DNA from: Flaccisagitta enflata
Lineage: Eukaryota; Chaetognatha; Sagittoidea; Aphragmophora
Direction: 5' to 3'
NCBI GenBank assembly: GCA_965153355.1
Contig: OZ231126.1
Span: 102,548,001-102,612,000 of the forward strand
DNA: 64,000 nt
In this document: positions 34,295-44,429 of the stretch, one piece after another
Layout: each line of letters opens with the position of its first letter
How positions within the stretch are numbered: the first letter of the stretch is position 1
Made by a program: the position numbers and the translations under genes
Notes under the pieces: generated by a model
What the model saw: only the letters and a program-made list of their open reading frames with translations
What the model was told of the DNA's origin: nothing
Database searches by the model: none

Positions 34295-35699
34295 CACGCT
34301 TTTCTTTTTATAAGAACACTGTTTATAAGAACATCAGCCTCAGATTTGGCCAAAAATTAAGAACATCTTAAGAACAAGCTGAGCCTCAGATTTAAAGATA
34401 AGAATATTATTTTTCAAAAAACTGGAAAAATTAGATGAAAAAAAAAAACAGAATGATTGATGTTTTGATAATAATTCTTAAAATAATAATTCATTATTCT
34501 GTTCATATCAATCTTACATTTCATTTTATATTATAAAACTTTTTTTTTAACAATTGCCTAAATTATATCATTATGATAATATACACTGCAAACCATAAAA
34601 AAGGAAACAGCTGTTCTATAAGATATTTCTCATGAAAAAAATGACTTTTTGATATTTTTTTTAAGACATAGAAAGAGTGTCATCAAATGAAGCCAATTTC
34701 ACAAATCCCACGAGTTTATATCAATCATTTTAGATTTTATTGTACAAAGAAGATATGGTGTCAGAATCTGTGTATGAACACTGAATTTTTCAAAAGATGT
34801 AAAGAAATCAACCTTTTTTATTAGATTTTTATCTTTGCAGTACTGCAAATCAATTGATGTCATAGACCATTTGGAAGACATTTAAAAGAGCTTTCTTTTG
34901 CCACCAATCTCGCATTTCTACCTCAATTTGTTTAGACACAGTGAAGAAAAGACTGGAACGTAAAAAAGGTGCATAACCAAAATGTACCCATATAACTTTA
35001 AACTGATGCCATTTCCAAATGAGTAAAGCCAGGAGGCTGGGATTGGTCTCAAATGAATGATCTTTTAAAGATCTTTCCAATGGTCACTGATTTTGTTTAC
35101 TTTCTTCTATTTAAACATGGATATTATAAGAGGGGAAAAAGATCCCTAATTTTTTTGAATTGGTGTGATGAAAAATTCTTCCTTTTGTCAATCATGAAAG
35201 GTTTAAATCAAGTGAAAACCTAACAAAATCCATGACATTGCAAAAGCCGCTGAAAAAATCTGTCATTTGAGCTGTTTCTGGAGTTGCTAGCTCTATTTGT
35301 TTAGAAATCACAACAGTTTTATTAAGATTTATCCTCTATGAATTAAGTAAGAAAATCTATTGGTTTCCCACTTAAGTTTTAATATGTTTGTCTTCATTTT
35401 AACATAAAATCCAAATGAATTGATCGAATTTGATGAGACTAGTGGCAAATTCTTCATTTTTTGAAGCTCTTTAAAATGCTCATGAATAACAATATGATTT
35501 GTTGAATCTAAACTATATAAAAGTAGAATGTAAGTCGTTTCTTTTTTTATGAGTCGCACTGTAAACATATAATTATTAAAGAATTTTTCTATCTAAAAAT
35601 AAGAACATGTTAAGAACGCTTGAGCCTCAAAACAGGGCTGAAAATAAGAACGCTGAGGCTCACTTCAAAAATCCATGTTCTTATAAAATGAAAAGCGTG
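34295..35699. mobile_element. 1.4-kb inverted-repeat element, TA target duplication
   Basis: CACGCTTTTC at the left is mirrored by GAAAAGCGTG at the right, each bounded by TA (34293-34294; 35700-35701). The arms, about 100 bp, share TTATAAGAACA and GAGCCTCAG motifs. The interior is AT-rich with three short minus-strand ORFs that do not resemble a transposase. Probably a non-autonomous Tc1/mariner-like element. Confidence 0.75.
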
Positions 35700-35864
35700 T
35701 ATCTCCCCTTAACGCCGTGGATGTCCAAAAGAGACACCAAAAAGAGACACAAAAACCGCCATATCCTTCAAGCCTCCTCTGGCTAAATGTTTGTATTACT
35801 GGAGTCTTTTCACTGTTTGTAGTATTATTTTATTTCATTTCCGAGAGTTTTATTTCCTTTTATT

Positions 35865-36390
35865 GGGCAGCGGCCCCAAAGGGCCGATGTCCTGTAGGAC
35901 ACAGGGGTGAATTTCCTTACGTCCGTCCGTCCGTACGTACGTACGTCCCCCCCTCTGAAGCTTCTCAAGCCTCTCAGGCCTCAAATCCAGCCTCTCAGGC
36001 TTCAAATTGAGCCTCTCAGGCCTCAAATCTGGCGTCAAAGGCCTCAAATCTGGCCTCTCAGGCCTCAAATCCAGCCTTTCAGGCCTCAAATCCAGCCTTT
36101 CAGGCCTAGAATCCCACCTCTCAAGCCTCAAATCCAGCCTCTTGAGCCTTAAACTCAGCCTGTCATGCCTCAAATTCCCATTAAATAACATGGCAAATTG
36201 ACCAAAAATTGAAAAAAATGCAAGATTTCCAATGAATATTACGGAAAATTACCCCAAATATGCCCTCTCAGGACGTATGGAAATTCACCCCTGTGTCCTA
36301 CAGGACATCGGCCCTTTGGGGCCGCTGCCCTGCTCTCACTCCACTTCTTCAGCTAATCACTCCAAGCAGGGCATCGGGTACCGCTGACCA
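35865..36390 (+). mobile_element. GCGGCCCC element, complete
   Basis: Left arm GGGCAGCGGCCCCAAAGGGC ... GTCCTGTAGGACACAGGGG and its mirrored right arm (about 36270-36333) enclose some eight units of about 21 bp (TCAGGCCTCAAATCCAGCCT). A tail after the right arm contains AAGCAGGGCATCGGGTACCG and ends CTGACCA. No coding sequence. Confidence 0.88.
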
Positions 36391-36607
36391 TGTGCGATCC
36401 TTGGATGACTTGTTTCACCTATTTATTCACGTCCTTCCATTTCATGGATGTTCGCTGGATCATAAAAATGTCACATAAAATGTCATAAGAAGAGACGTCT
36501 TAATTGTCCAAGAGGTAGGCGACTAACGACCGAGAAAAACCAAAGGTAAAGGTAAGCAAATACTGGACCGGTAGTCTTGTCGTGATTCGATAAGGTGAGA
36601 GAGCGTC

Positions 36608-36655
36608 ATTAGCCAATCAGCAATCAGCGTCTAGACAACAGAGCATGCGCGTACG
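36608..36655 (+). promoter_or_regulatory. Promoter-like CCAAT box and NRF1-like site
   Basis: TTAGCCAATCAGCAATCAGC is followed 25 bp later by GAGCATGCGCGT, half of the NRF1 palindrome. The next 150 bp are CpG-rich. Confidence 0.35.
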
Positions 36656-36692
36656 GGCAACGTTGAACAAATGTCTGCGCAACAATAAAAAT

Positions 36693-36791
36693 ATGGCAGG
36701 GAGAAAACAAAAGAGCAACGGCAACGGCCATCGAATCGTTTCATTTCGTCTCGCGCGGTCTCTACATCGCCTCCCCCACCCCCTTGACAAG
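36693..36791 (+). CDS. Speculative short first exon
   Basis: ATGGCAGGGAG opens 33 basic codons (MAGRKQKSNGNGHRIVSFRL...) up to a possible donor AAG|GTACCC, about 40 bp behind the CCAAT/NRF1-like pair. No second exon is recognised. Weak evidence. Confidence 0.2.
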
Positions 36792-37030
36792 GTACCCCGA
36801 GTACAAACATCACGTTAATCCACCAACTGCACATTAAGAACAATGCCAGCACAATAAGAACGCCAGCACAATAAGAACAACGCCAGCTCAGACCAAACCT
36901 TATTGCGACTTTCTTCAACAATTGATTCCAATGTCAATGTTTCCACCGAATGCTAAACCCCGGAGATATCTTTCCAACAACGACGATTACAACATGGAAA
37001 CAGAGACCACTCGGTTTATCACATTCCCAA

Positions 37031-37161
37031 CACGATTCGTAATTAATGGGAAGTACATATACAAACATACCATCGTCCAATTCTTGGTCATTCCAACCCA
37101 AAATTGTGAGCTGAATGCCGGAAAACCGTCGCGAAATATTTTTAGCTGTAATATTTTCGTC
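37031..37161 (-). repeat. Inverted homologous segment, copy A
   Basis: The reverse complement matches 41237-41367 over 131 bp without gaps at roughly 85 percent by eye. On the minus strand one frame (DENITAKNISRRFSGIQLTI...) is open in both copies. Confidence 0.85.
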
Positions 37162-37504
37162 AGTCTGCTGATCTTTACAGCCTTCTTGATGATAGAAATA
37201 GGAAAATAATTGTTTTCTTTATTATTTTTAAACTGGTTGGAAAAAAAAGACTTGGTGTTGGTCTTGTTTGAAAGATATTTAAAAATGAAAGATGGATCAT
37301 GGATATATTCAGGTTGAGGGCCCGTGAAGGGTCCTTCAGGGGCCTCTTAAGGGCCCAAAATGGCCAAAATGGTAAAATATGACCAAAATCATGAGTGCCT
37401 TCTGTTTTTTTTCAGCAGATCTGGCAATATACATGGCTATCCAAATTGTGTGCTGGTGGGCAGGGGTAGTAATAAATGGCCCCTATATAAGTATAAATGG
37501 ATTG

Positions 37505-37866
37505 TTTCTGTTTGAGCAGGTTTTGTGTCACATCACTTGTCATTCACATTCTGAATCTCCACAAAAATATTAAGAAATCAAAAATTTTGCAAAAAAAGGG
37601 TCAATTACCTCCCAATCATGAACAATCTGAGGGTTTCTAGTCAATCCATTTAAAATTCAAAGGATATATTGATGTAAAGTTAATCAAAAACGCGATTTTG
37701 GAGTAAAAATTCTAAAAAAGTTTATCAAATTTAAAATCTAGATGGAAGCTAAATTGCTTAAGCCAGTGCTTTGAAATTTTGCAAAAACAAATGATAGGTT
37801 ATGTGCTTTCAGACAAAATCAGTCCAAATTTCTCAAAATGAATACCTTAGGCACCATGAAGGTTTT
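37505..37866 (+). repeat. Dispersed ~350-bp repeat, interrupted by a HINE-like element
   Basis: Matches 51345-51690 along its length (GTTTTGTGTCACATCACT, GCCAGTGCTTTGAAATTTTG, ATGTGCTTTCAGACAAAA). It resumes after the inserted element with CTGGTATCAG and TTGATTGCAGGG at 38065-38093. Confidence 0.85.
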
Positions 37867-38063
37867 TAGTCGCGTGCACGGGACTCTACAACCCGCTTTG
37901 TCCGTCGTTGGGTCCCTCGGTCCGTCGGTTGGTCCGTCACACTTTACTTTTTTTTATGATTTCATTTTTTTATGTCACCGCTCCTGCCCAAATGGTCTGG
38001 TGACCTTAAATATAGCCCCTGCCCACCCACACGCGACTTCGGTAGCCGTGTATCTGGCCTTGT
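37867..38063 (+). mobile_element. HINE-like element with a readable insertion site
   Basis: Full-length copy, TTAGTCGCGTGCACGGGACT to GTATCTGGCCTTG, inside the dispersed repeat. The unoccupied counterpart lies at about 51676. No target duplication longer than one or two bases is visible. Confidence 0.88.
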
Positions 38064-38106
38064 TCTGGTATCAGTTTCTTTGATTGCAGGGTAAGAGGCC
38101 TGATGG

Positions 38107-38340
38107 GGTGGGACAGACGGACAAACTGACAGACAAACAATATTCCCCCTGTGTTCCACAGTGTTCCACAAGACTTTGTCCCCTTTGGAGCCGCAGCCCA
38201 AAAACCAGAACATGGGACTTTTTAGTTGCATGCTACGCTGATCACATTTTACATCTTTTTATGATTTTTTTTCTTTGCCCTCTCTGCTCATGCCCAAGTG
38301 GTCTAATGACCCCTGCATCCGGCCTTTTTCTAGCTGCGTA
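38107..38340. mobile_element. GCGGCCCC right arm and degenerate HINE-like copy
   Basis: 38107-38205: GACAGACGGACAAACTGACA to CAAGACTTTGTCCCCTTTGG, a solitary right arm. 38220-38335: TTTAGTTGCATGCTACGCTG through CTCATGCCCAAGTGGTCTAA to CATCCGGCCTTTTT. Confidence 0.65.
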
Positions 38341-38356
38341 CTAGACACTATTTTCA

Positions 38357-38731
38357 GGCCTGCATATTACGCATGTCAGAGTGCTGGAATAGGCCAAAAT
38401 TGGCTTCCCCCCCGCCATAATCTTCTTTCTGTGATTTTATTCTATGAAATGAGCCGTCGTGCAAATTTCAAATCGATCGGAAACCATCCTTAGGGTCACC
38501 ATGAAGTTTCCATAGAAATCTATGGTGGAGGCAAAATTTGCATAATAAGAATATTGATTCCAATGCTTATTCAATAGAAACTTCAACCTCTCCCTAACGA
38601 TGGTTCCCGATCAAATTGAAGGTCACGCGACGGCTTGTTTGACAGGATTTTTGCTAAGGAAAAAGATGAAGGTGGGAGAAAGCCAGTTTTGCCTGTTTTT
38701 GGCACCCTGACACGCGTACTGCATATATGCC
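38357..38731. mobile_element. Old inverted-repeat element related to 62918-63271
   Basis: Diverged inverted arms (GATCGGAAACCATCCTTAGG against CCTAACGATGGTTCCCGATC, and CGCATGTCAGAGTGCT against the right end). The central 120 bp (CCATGAAGTTTCCATAGAAA, AAATTTGCATAATA) is nearly identical to the centre of 62918-63271. Confidence 0.6.
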
Positions 38732-38839
38732 TAGTCGCCATTCTGAAATGAGACCAGAATGTTGCATGCTAATCATTGCATTTTTTGGCAGCGTTTACAC
38801 AATTGATTTGTTGTTTACACCTTGATTTGTTGGTCCATC

Positions 38840-39525
38840 GGTCTGTCAGTCTATCCATCCATTAGTCCATCACATTGCACTTGGCGGTTTTTTAGACTTA
38901 GGCCTCAAGGCTCCTGTCCAAATGCCTTAATACTGCCCCTGCTCTCCCGCACATAAATTGACTAGCCATGTATAGTGTGTATGCGTGTCTCTTATTCTTT
39001 TTTTTTTTACTCACAAGCTACGTGACTCTACAACCTGCTATGTCTGTCCATCTGTCCGTCTGTCCATTAGTTGGTTGGTTGGTCATCTTTTTGGGCAGCG
39101 GCCCCAAAGGGGTCGATGACCTATGCTTTCACACAGGGGAATTTTCTCCTCCTCCTCCTTCCCCTTCTCCGTACCCCCCCCATCTCCAGGCCTATATCTC
39201 AGCCTAGAAGCCCATATCCCAGCCTCAAGGCCCAAATCCCAGTCTTGAGGCCCACATCCCAGTCTTGAGGTCCAAATCCCAATTTCAAGGCCCAAATCCC
39301 ATCCTAAAGCCAAAATTCTTCTTTGGGGCCCAAATTCTGGCTTTGAGGGATTTGGGCCTCAAATGGGTTTGGGCCTCGAGGCTGAGATATGGGCCTGGAG
39401 GTGGGAGAGGACAGAGGAGGAGGAGGAGGAAAATTCCTGTGTGGCCGTCATTGACCCCTTGGGCCTGCTACTCTCTTCAGCTTCAGCCAGCCTACTGGCA
39501 GGCAGGGCACAGGTACCGCTGACCA
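38840..39525 (+). mobile_element. Degenerate HINE-like copy, then HINE/GCGGCCCC composite
   Basis: 38840-38975 is a worn HINE-like right part. 39003-39085 has the left end ACTCACAAGCTACGTGACTC plus TCTGTCCGTCTGTCC. At 39094 it passes directly into GGGCAGCGGCCCCAAAGGGG, with a CCCAAATCCCAGCCT array and a mirrored arm, ending at GGTACCGCTGACCA. Confidence 0.75.
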
Positions 39526-39657
39526 TCTAACGCTTTTGCGACTATTTTGGCCTGAAGAGCAGATTTATGATCAGGCCGCAGGCCTGAGGCTCAAAGGGCA
39601 GATTTGAGGTCTTGAAAGCTGATTTGAGGCCTGGAGGGCTGATTTGAGGACTTGTTT

Positions 39658-40069
39658 TTTAGTCGCATGCTACGTGACTCTACAACCTGCTATGTCTGTC
39701 CATCAGCTGGTTGGTTGGTTGGTCCCCTTTTTTGGGCAGCAGCAGCAAAGGGGACAAAGTCCTGTAGAACACAGGGGGATGTGGGGATGTGTGTTCGTTC
39801 ATCTGATTGTTCTTCAATTTGATTGTCCCCCCCTATGGCAACTCAGACCTCAAATTAAGCCTTTCAGGCCTCAAATCAGACCTATAAGGCCTCAAATCAG
39901 GTCTCTAGGGCCTCAAGTCAGCCCTCTCAGACCTCTTATACCTCAACTCAGTCTTCACAGGACTCAAATCAGCCCTCACAGACCTCAAATCAGCCCTAAC
40001 AGACCTCAAATCAGGCCTTGGGTCTCAAATGAGCCCACTCAGGCTTCAAATCAACCCAAAGGCAGTAAA
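39658..40069 (+). mobile_element. HINE/GCGGCCCC composite, second copy
   Basis: TTAGTCGCATGCTACGTGAC and GGTTGGTTGGTTGGTCC lead straight into GGGCAGCAGCAGCAAAGGGG and an array of (CTCAAATCAGCCCTCACAGA). No right arm before the next element begins. Confidence 0.7.
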
Positions 40070-40570
40070 TGGTCAGCGGTACCCAAGCCCTGCTTGAGTA
40101 GCATGTGATCTAAGTTGAGGGGGAGCAGGGCAGGCGGCCCCAAAGGGACGAAGTCCTGTAGAACACAGAGGAAATCTGTCCATCTGTCCCTCCATCAGCA
40201 ATATGGAACAAATCTAAGCAAAATGGCCCAAATCTAAGCAAAATGGCCCAAAAACTAGCAAAATGGCTCAAATCTGGTCAGAATCTAGGTATCAAAGGCC
40301 ACAACATAGGTCTAAGGGGCCAAAATGATGGACCTCAGGCCAAAATTGGGGTTTACTAGCTAGATTTGGGCCATTTTGCTTGAACTTGAGCCATTATGCT
40401 AGGATTTGGGCTATTTTGCAGAATTTGGGTCAGAATAGGCCCCAAAGGAGGCGGCCTGAAGATGAGGCAAAGGGAGGACGGACGTACGGATGGTGGAGGC
40501 ACATAACAGACGGATGGACAGATTCCCCTGTGTTCTACAGGACTTTGTCCCCCTTATGGGGCCGCTGCCC
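40070..40570 (-). mobile_element. GCGGCCCC element, reverse orientation
   Basis: Begins with the tail TGGTCAGCGGTACC and CCCTGCTTGAG, then arm GGCGGCCCCAAAGGGACGAA, an AAATCTAAGCAAAATGGCCC array, and the mirrored arm ending GGGGCCGCTGCCC. Confidence 0.85.
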
Positions 40571-40860
40571 AAAAAACCTTCTCAGGCTTCAAATTTGCCC
40601 CCTCAGCCCTCAGTTCATTGATGGATGGATGGGCCGCTTCCCTGCTACCCCCACTCAGATTCACAATCATGAAAAGCAGTGGTAAGGGGTATTGCTGACC
40701 ACATATTGCCCTTGAGCGACTGGTTTGGCCTGAAGAGCAGTTTTGAGGTCAGGCGTCAGGCTTGAGGCCTAAAGGGCAGATTTGAGGTATTAGACTGATT
40801 TGAAGCCTGGAGGTCGAAAGCATATGAGGTCTGGAAAGCTGATTTAAGGACAAGATCTCT
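40571..40860. repeat. Residual GAGGCCTGAAGGGCAGATTT units
   Basis: Scattered loop-type units (GGTCAGGCGTCAGGCTTGAG and similar) of GCGGCCCC elements without arms. Confidence 0.55.
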
Positions 40861-41236
40861 TTTATTACCCTGTAAGAAGCGGTTGACGAGGTGCTGGAGC
40901 ATACCAATTATCTGAAGCGCTCATCCAGTCAATTACAACATACAGACAGATACCGATCCATGGAACTATATCACTTTCATGCAAAAAACGCAAAAAAACA
41001 AAAGAATCTGACAATGCGCCTTCAAGAGTAAAGAAGATGCAGTTGACGACCCATTCCAGCATACCCTCCAGTAGGGACTGGAAATTGTCAGACCAAACAA
41101 CCAAATTGTTCAAAAGCTAATTATTTTATACATTAATATCAATTTTAAGGGTCTCCACAGACATTAATCATCAAAGTGACTCCTTTATGCTCAAAACTGA
41201 TTTGCATCTTCAATACCTTGGGTGGAGAGGGCGATG

Positions 41237-41367
41237 GACGAAAATATTACAGCTAAAAATATTTCGCGACGGTTTTCCTGCATTCAGCACACAATTTTGA
41301 GGTGGAATGATAAAGAATTGGATGATGGTCTGTTTGTAAATGTATTTCCCATTTTTTACGAATCGTG
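41237..41367 (+). repeat. Inverted homologous segment, copy B
   Basis: Counterpart of 37031-37161. Here the conserved frame starts at ATGGACGAAAATATTACAGC and stays open to 41419 (DENITAKNISRRFSCIQHTI...), giving 62 codons. A shared exon or a low-copy repeat are both possible. Confidence 0.8.
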
Positions 41368-41818
41368 CCAAGGGTTACTAACCACGGTAAATCGGTCACT
41401 GAACAAACCCGATGAATAAACAACCCGCCTTTTGTCAATTTTTGGTATCATATTCATACGAAACATATAAACTTATACTATTGTCTTAACAATTGTAGCG
41501 GACAACGGCGGTCGGCATCATGGCGGACTACAACCATAAATGGCCAAAAGCCGCAGGATGTTGACCATGACGACCAAGAAGGCTGTCACTCCGATCTTCC
41601 GATTCAAATGAAAAGTGTGAATCTAAAATGATACTTAAATCTTGAATTGACCATGACAGATTTTTTTCGCAAAATGAAATCAACTGGAACAAACTGGTTA
41701 CGCTAGACAAAGCATCAGGCAACAAGGGGAAGGACGGCGCCAGACAAAAGGGGAGAGAAAAAAAATCAAGTCGACTTTTTATGTACAATTATATACAACA
41801 GGCGTATAATCCAACTTA

Positions 41819-42286
41819 TTACTTAACCAACTCGTCCTCTTTGACCGGCTCGTACTGATGCCAATTCAAAATTAGTGCCTCCAAACGATCAAACCTTCTT
41901 TCCACGTAGGAGCGAAATTTGCGGGATTCTTTCTCAACCAGTTGCTGGAAAGACAAGAAGTTTTCCTCCAGTTCTGCCTGACCCTTTTTCAGTTCTTCAA
42001 TTGTAACCAAATTTCGCTCCACCTGATCGACTCCGGCGCTGGTCTGAATGGTACAACCTGCTGCTGTCCTGTAACAAAACTGCGTGGGTAATCTGACCGC
42101 AGATGGATACCTTGTTTCTGCCATGAATGTGCGATTGGGAACCTCGGCGTCTGTCGCATCTACCGTAATCGAATCACCTATTTCTCTGACTGTTGGGATA
42201 TGATTCTGCCCATTTCCACCCTGGAGAGCACGAAGTTGAACTAGTACTGCGGCAACATCTCGCATAGCAGCGTCATTGTCGCCCAT
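41819..42286 (-). CDS. Hypothetical 155-residue protein with C-terminal coiled coil
   Basis: Complete ORF from ATGGGCGACAATGACG to TAA, with balanced codon use and no low complexity, unlike most ORFs nearby. The N-terminal half (MRDVAAVLVQLRALQGGNGQ, IPTVREIGDSITVD) is followed by one short Cys pair (FCYRTAAGCT). Residues about 92-145 form a long heptad-like helix (IEELKKGQAELEENF, QQLVEKESRKFRSYVERRFD). No signal peptide or membrane segment. I do not recognise the family; a capsid-like or adaptor role would be guesswork. It could be a single-exon gene or a large exon: the region upstream (42290-42420) has no strong acceptor and contains a TTTTATACACC TATA-like motif about 110 bp before the start. 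Confidence 0.55.
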   Translation of the reverse strand: MGDNDAAMRDVAAVLVQLRALQGGNGQNHIPTVREIGDSITVDATDAEVPNRTFMAETRYPSAVRLPTQFCYRTAAGCTIQTSAGVDQVERNLVTIEELKKGQAELEENFLSFQQLVEKESRKFRSYVERRFDRLEALILNWHQYEPVKEDELVK

Positions 42287-42549
42287 TATGACCGAGTGTT
42301 AGGATTGCAAAAATGGCAAAAGCGGGGAGAGGAAAATTTAGGGCTAAAATCAAGCAGACAATGTCACACTAAAAATTCAAACTGGGTGTATAAAACTTCA
42401 AGGATGAAGAAAAAACCTAATTTTGAGGGGGCGCACCCCCGAAGTAGGCACGTTCTTGGATCAATCCAAGAAGACAACCAATTCCACCGGAGGGCGCTCC
42501 CTGATATCAACAGTTTCTTTAACTGTAGGTCTGTAGCTCCACTGAAAGA

Positions 42550-42860
42550 ACTGAAAAATCTTCTTTCTTTCTTTTTTTTCTTTTTTCTTTCTTTCTTTCA
42601 ATTCACTTTTCCCTCCTTCGCCGTCTTTTTCCGATACCTCTTCCAGCCTTTTTTACTTGTGTTTCTTTCGATTGCCTTTCTCTCTTTCCTTCTGTCTTTT
42701 TCTTTTCTTTCTTTTCTTTCTTTCTTTCTTTTTTCTTTTTCCTTTCTTTCTTTCTTCTTTCTATCTTTCTTTCTTCCTCTTTTTTTTCTTTCTTTCTTTC
42801 TTTCTTCTTCTTTCTTTTCTTTTCTTTTCTTTCTTTCTTTCTTTCTTTCTTTCTACTTTC
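42550..42860. repeat. (TTTC)n-rich tract
   Basis: Imperfect TTTC/TTTTC repeats, source of Phe/Leu/Ser ORFs. Confidence 0.95.
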
Positions 42861-43580
42861 TATAATCTTTCTTCATTTCTCGATTGTTTCTTTTTTCCCT
42901 CTGCCCTCCTGAATTCGCTCTGCCTCATAGTTTGAATTCGTAGTACATCACTCGTTTAGTACAAGTTAAGCAAGTACATTTAAAGTTTTTGCAGTCTCGA
43001 CCGTAATATTTTATGACAATTTCAATTCTGAATAAAGCATATTTAAGTTATTGCATGGCATTTTATGAAAAACCACAGGCTTCAACCGAATATTGACTGA
43101 CTGGCAAATTACGCGAAAAAAGGATATTTTTCTCTCTTTTTCATTAAACATTATCCAATTGCGATGTTTTTCTTATTCATACCATATACAACATTGATAC
43201 ATTTTATATTTCAGATCTTTCTGCCATCAAGAGCTAAGAACTGTTAAAGAGCGGCTGAGGCACCAGATGTTTATGATGCATAGTATGCATACTATTTCAA
43301 ATCAAATCTCATCTACCAGTTGCGCGACAAAAGATTGAACTTTACTAAATTAAACAATCTCTAGTTCCTTTTCTAAATCATTTTAAAACTTTAATTTCCG
43401 TCTTTCATTGTTTCGCGACGTTAACTGCCTTCAAAATTTGAATCTTAGTTCCGACTTTCACACCTCAAGATATTCTTGATGAATTCTGATGAAAAATTCT
43501 AAAGTGAAAAAACATCTGCATAATAAATGAATTTGCAAATCACGCTTACACGCTCAACGAAGAAATCATGATGATAGTGG
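42861..43580. other. No gene recognised
   Basis: AT-rich sequence with short ORFs only. Confidence 0.4.
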
Positions 43581-43584
43581 TTTT

Positions 43585-43790
43585 TTAGTCACGTGCAACG
43601 CGACTCTACATCTCGCTTTGTCCGTCTGTCAATCCGTCGGTCGGTCGGTCGGTTGGTCTGTTGGTTGGTCAGTAACAGTTTACTTTTTCTATGATTTTTA
43701 TTTTTTTACCTCACTGCTCCTGCCCAAATGGTCTAATGACCTCAAATATGGCCCCTGCCCATCCGCACGCGACTTGGGTAGCCGTGTATC
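43585..43790 (+). mobile_element. HINE-like element, missing its last bases
   Basis: TTAGTCACGTGCAACGCGAC, (GGTC)n, CTCCTGCCCAAATGGTCTAA, CGCGACTTGGGTAGCCGTGT. The usual CGGCCTTG end is absent. Confidence 0.85.
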
Positions 43791-44219
43791 TCATCAACGT
43801 CTCACTTCATCTTCATCTGCACTGTGACACGCAAAAATCGAGTTTTGTTAGTTATCAAGGATTACAAAAGTTTCTGCCAAAAAAAGCTCGAAAATCAAAA
43901 CTCGAAGTTAGAATTTGTTCAATAGGACAAAGACGTACCCTAAAAGTGCATTAGAGCCCTAAATAACACTTTGGATGTATTTCATGGCCCTTTTGTAAGC
44001 TCAAGTGAGAGGAAGTGGTCGATCACTTTCTGGCTTTTTTTTTCCTTAAGAAAAGTGAGCCATACCGAGTTTTCAAATGCGTCCACAAGTCTGTAGGCAA
44101 GCATAGAACCCACCGGGTGATTAATTCTGAAACTAGTTGGCATGCTGGCACCATCCTGATTGCAAAATAGTTGGTATATTTGTGCAACAGTCTTATTTTG
44201 TATCAAGTTGAGCAGGTTG

Positions 44220-44325
<106 letters not shown>

Positions 44326-44429
44326 GACAGACAGACAGAAAGAAAGACAGGCAGAAAGACAGACTGCAAAGGAGATAGTGACCTTAAGCCTATGAGCCCT
44401 TTGTAGTGACGCACTCAAACTGCTGATTC

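Noticed and set aside
36631-36921. 96-residue minus-strand ORF with Cys and hydrophobic runs
   Set aside because: It overlaps the CCAAT/NRF1-like region and has no conserved pattern; composition is explained by CpG-rich sequence and a TTCTTATTGTGCTGGCG repeat.
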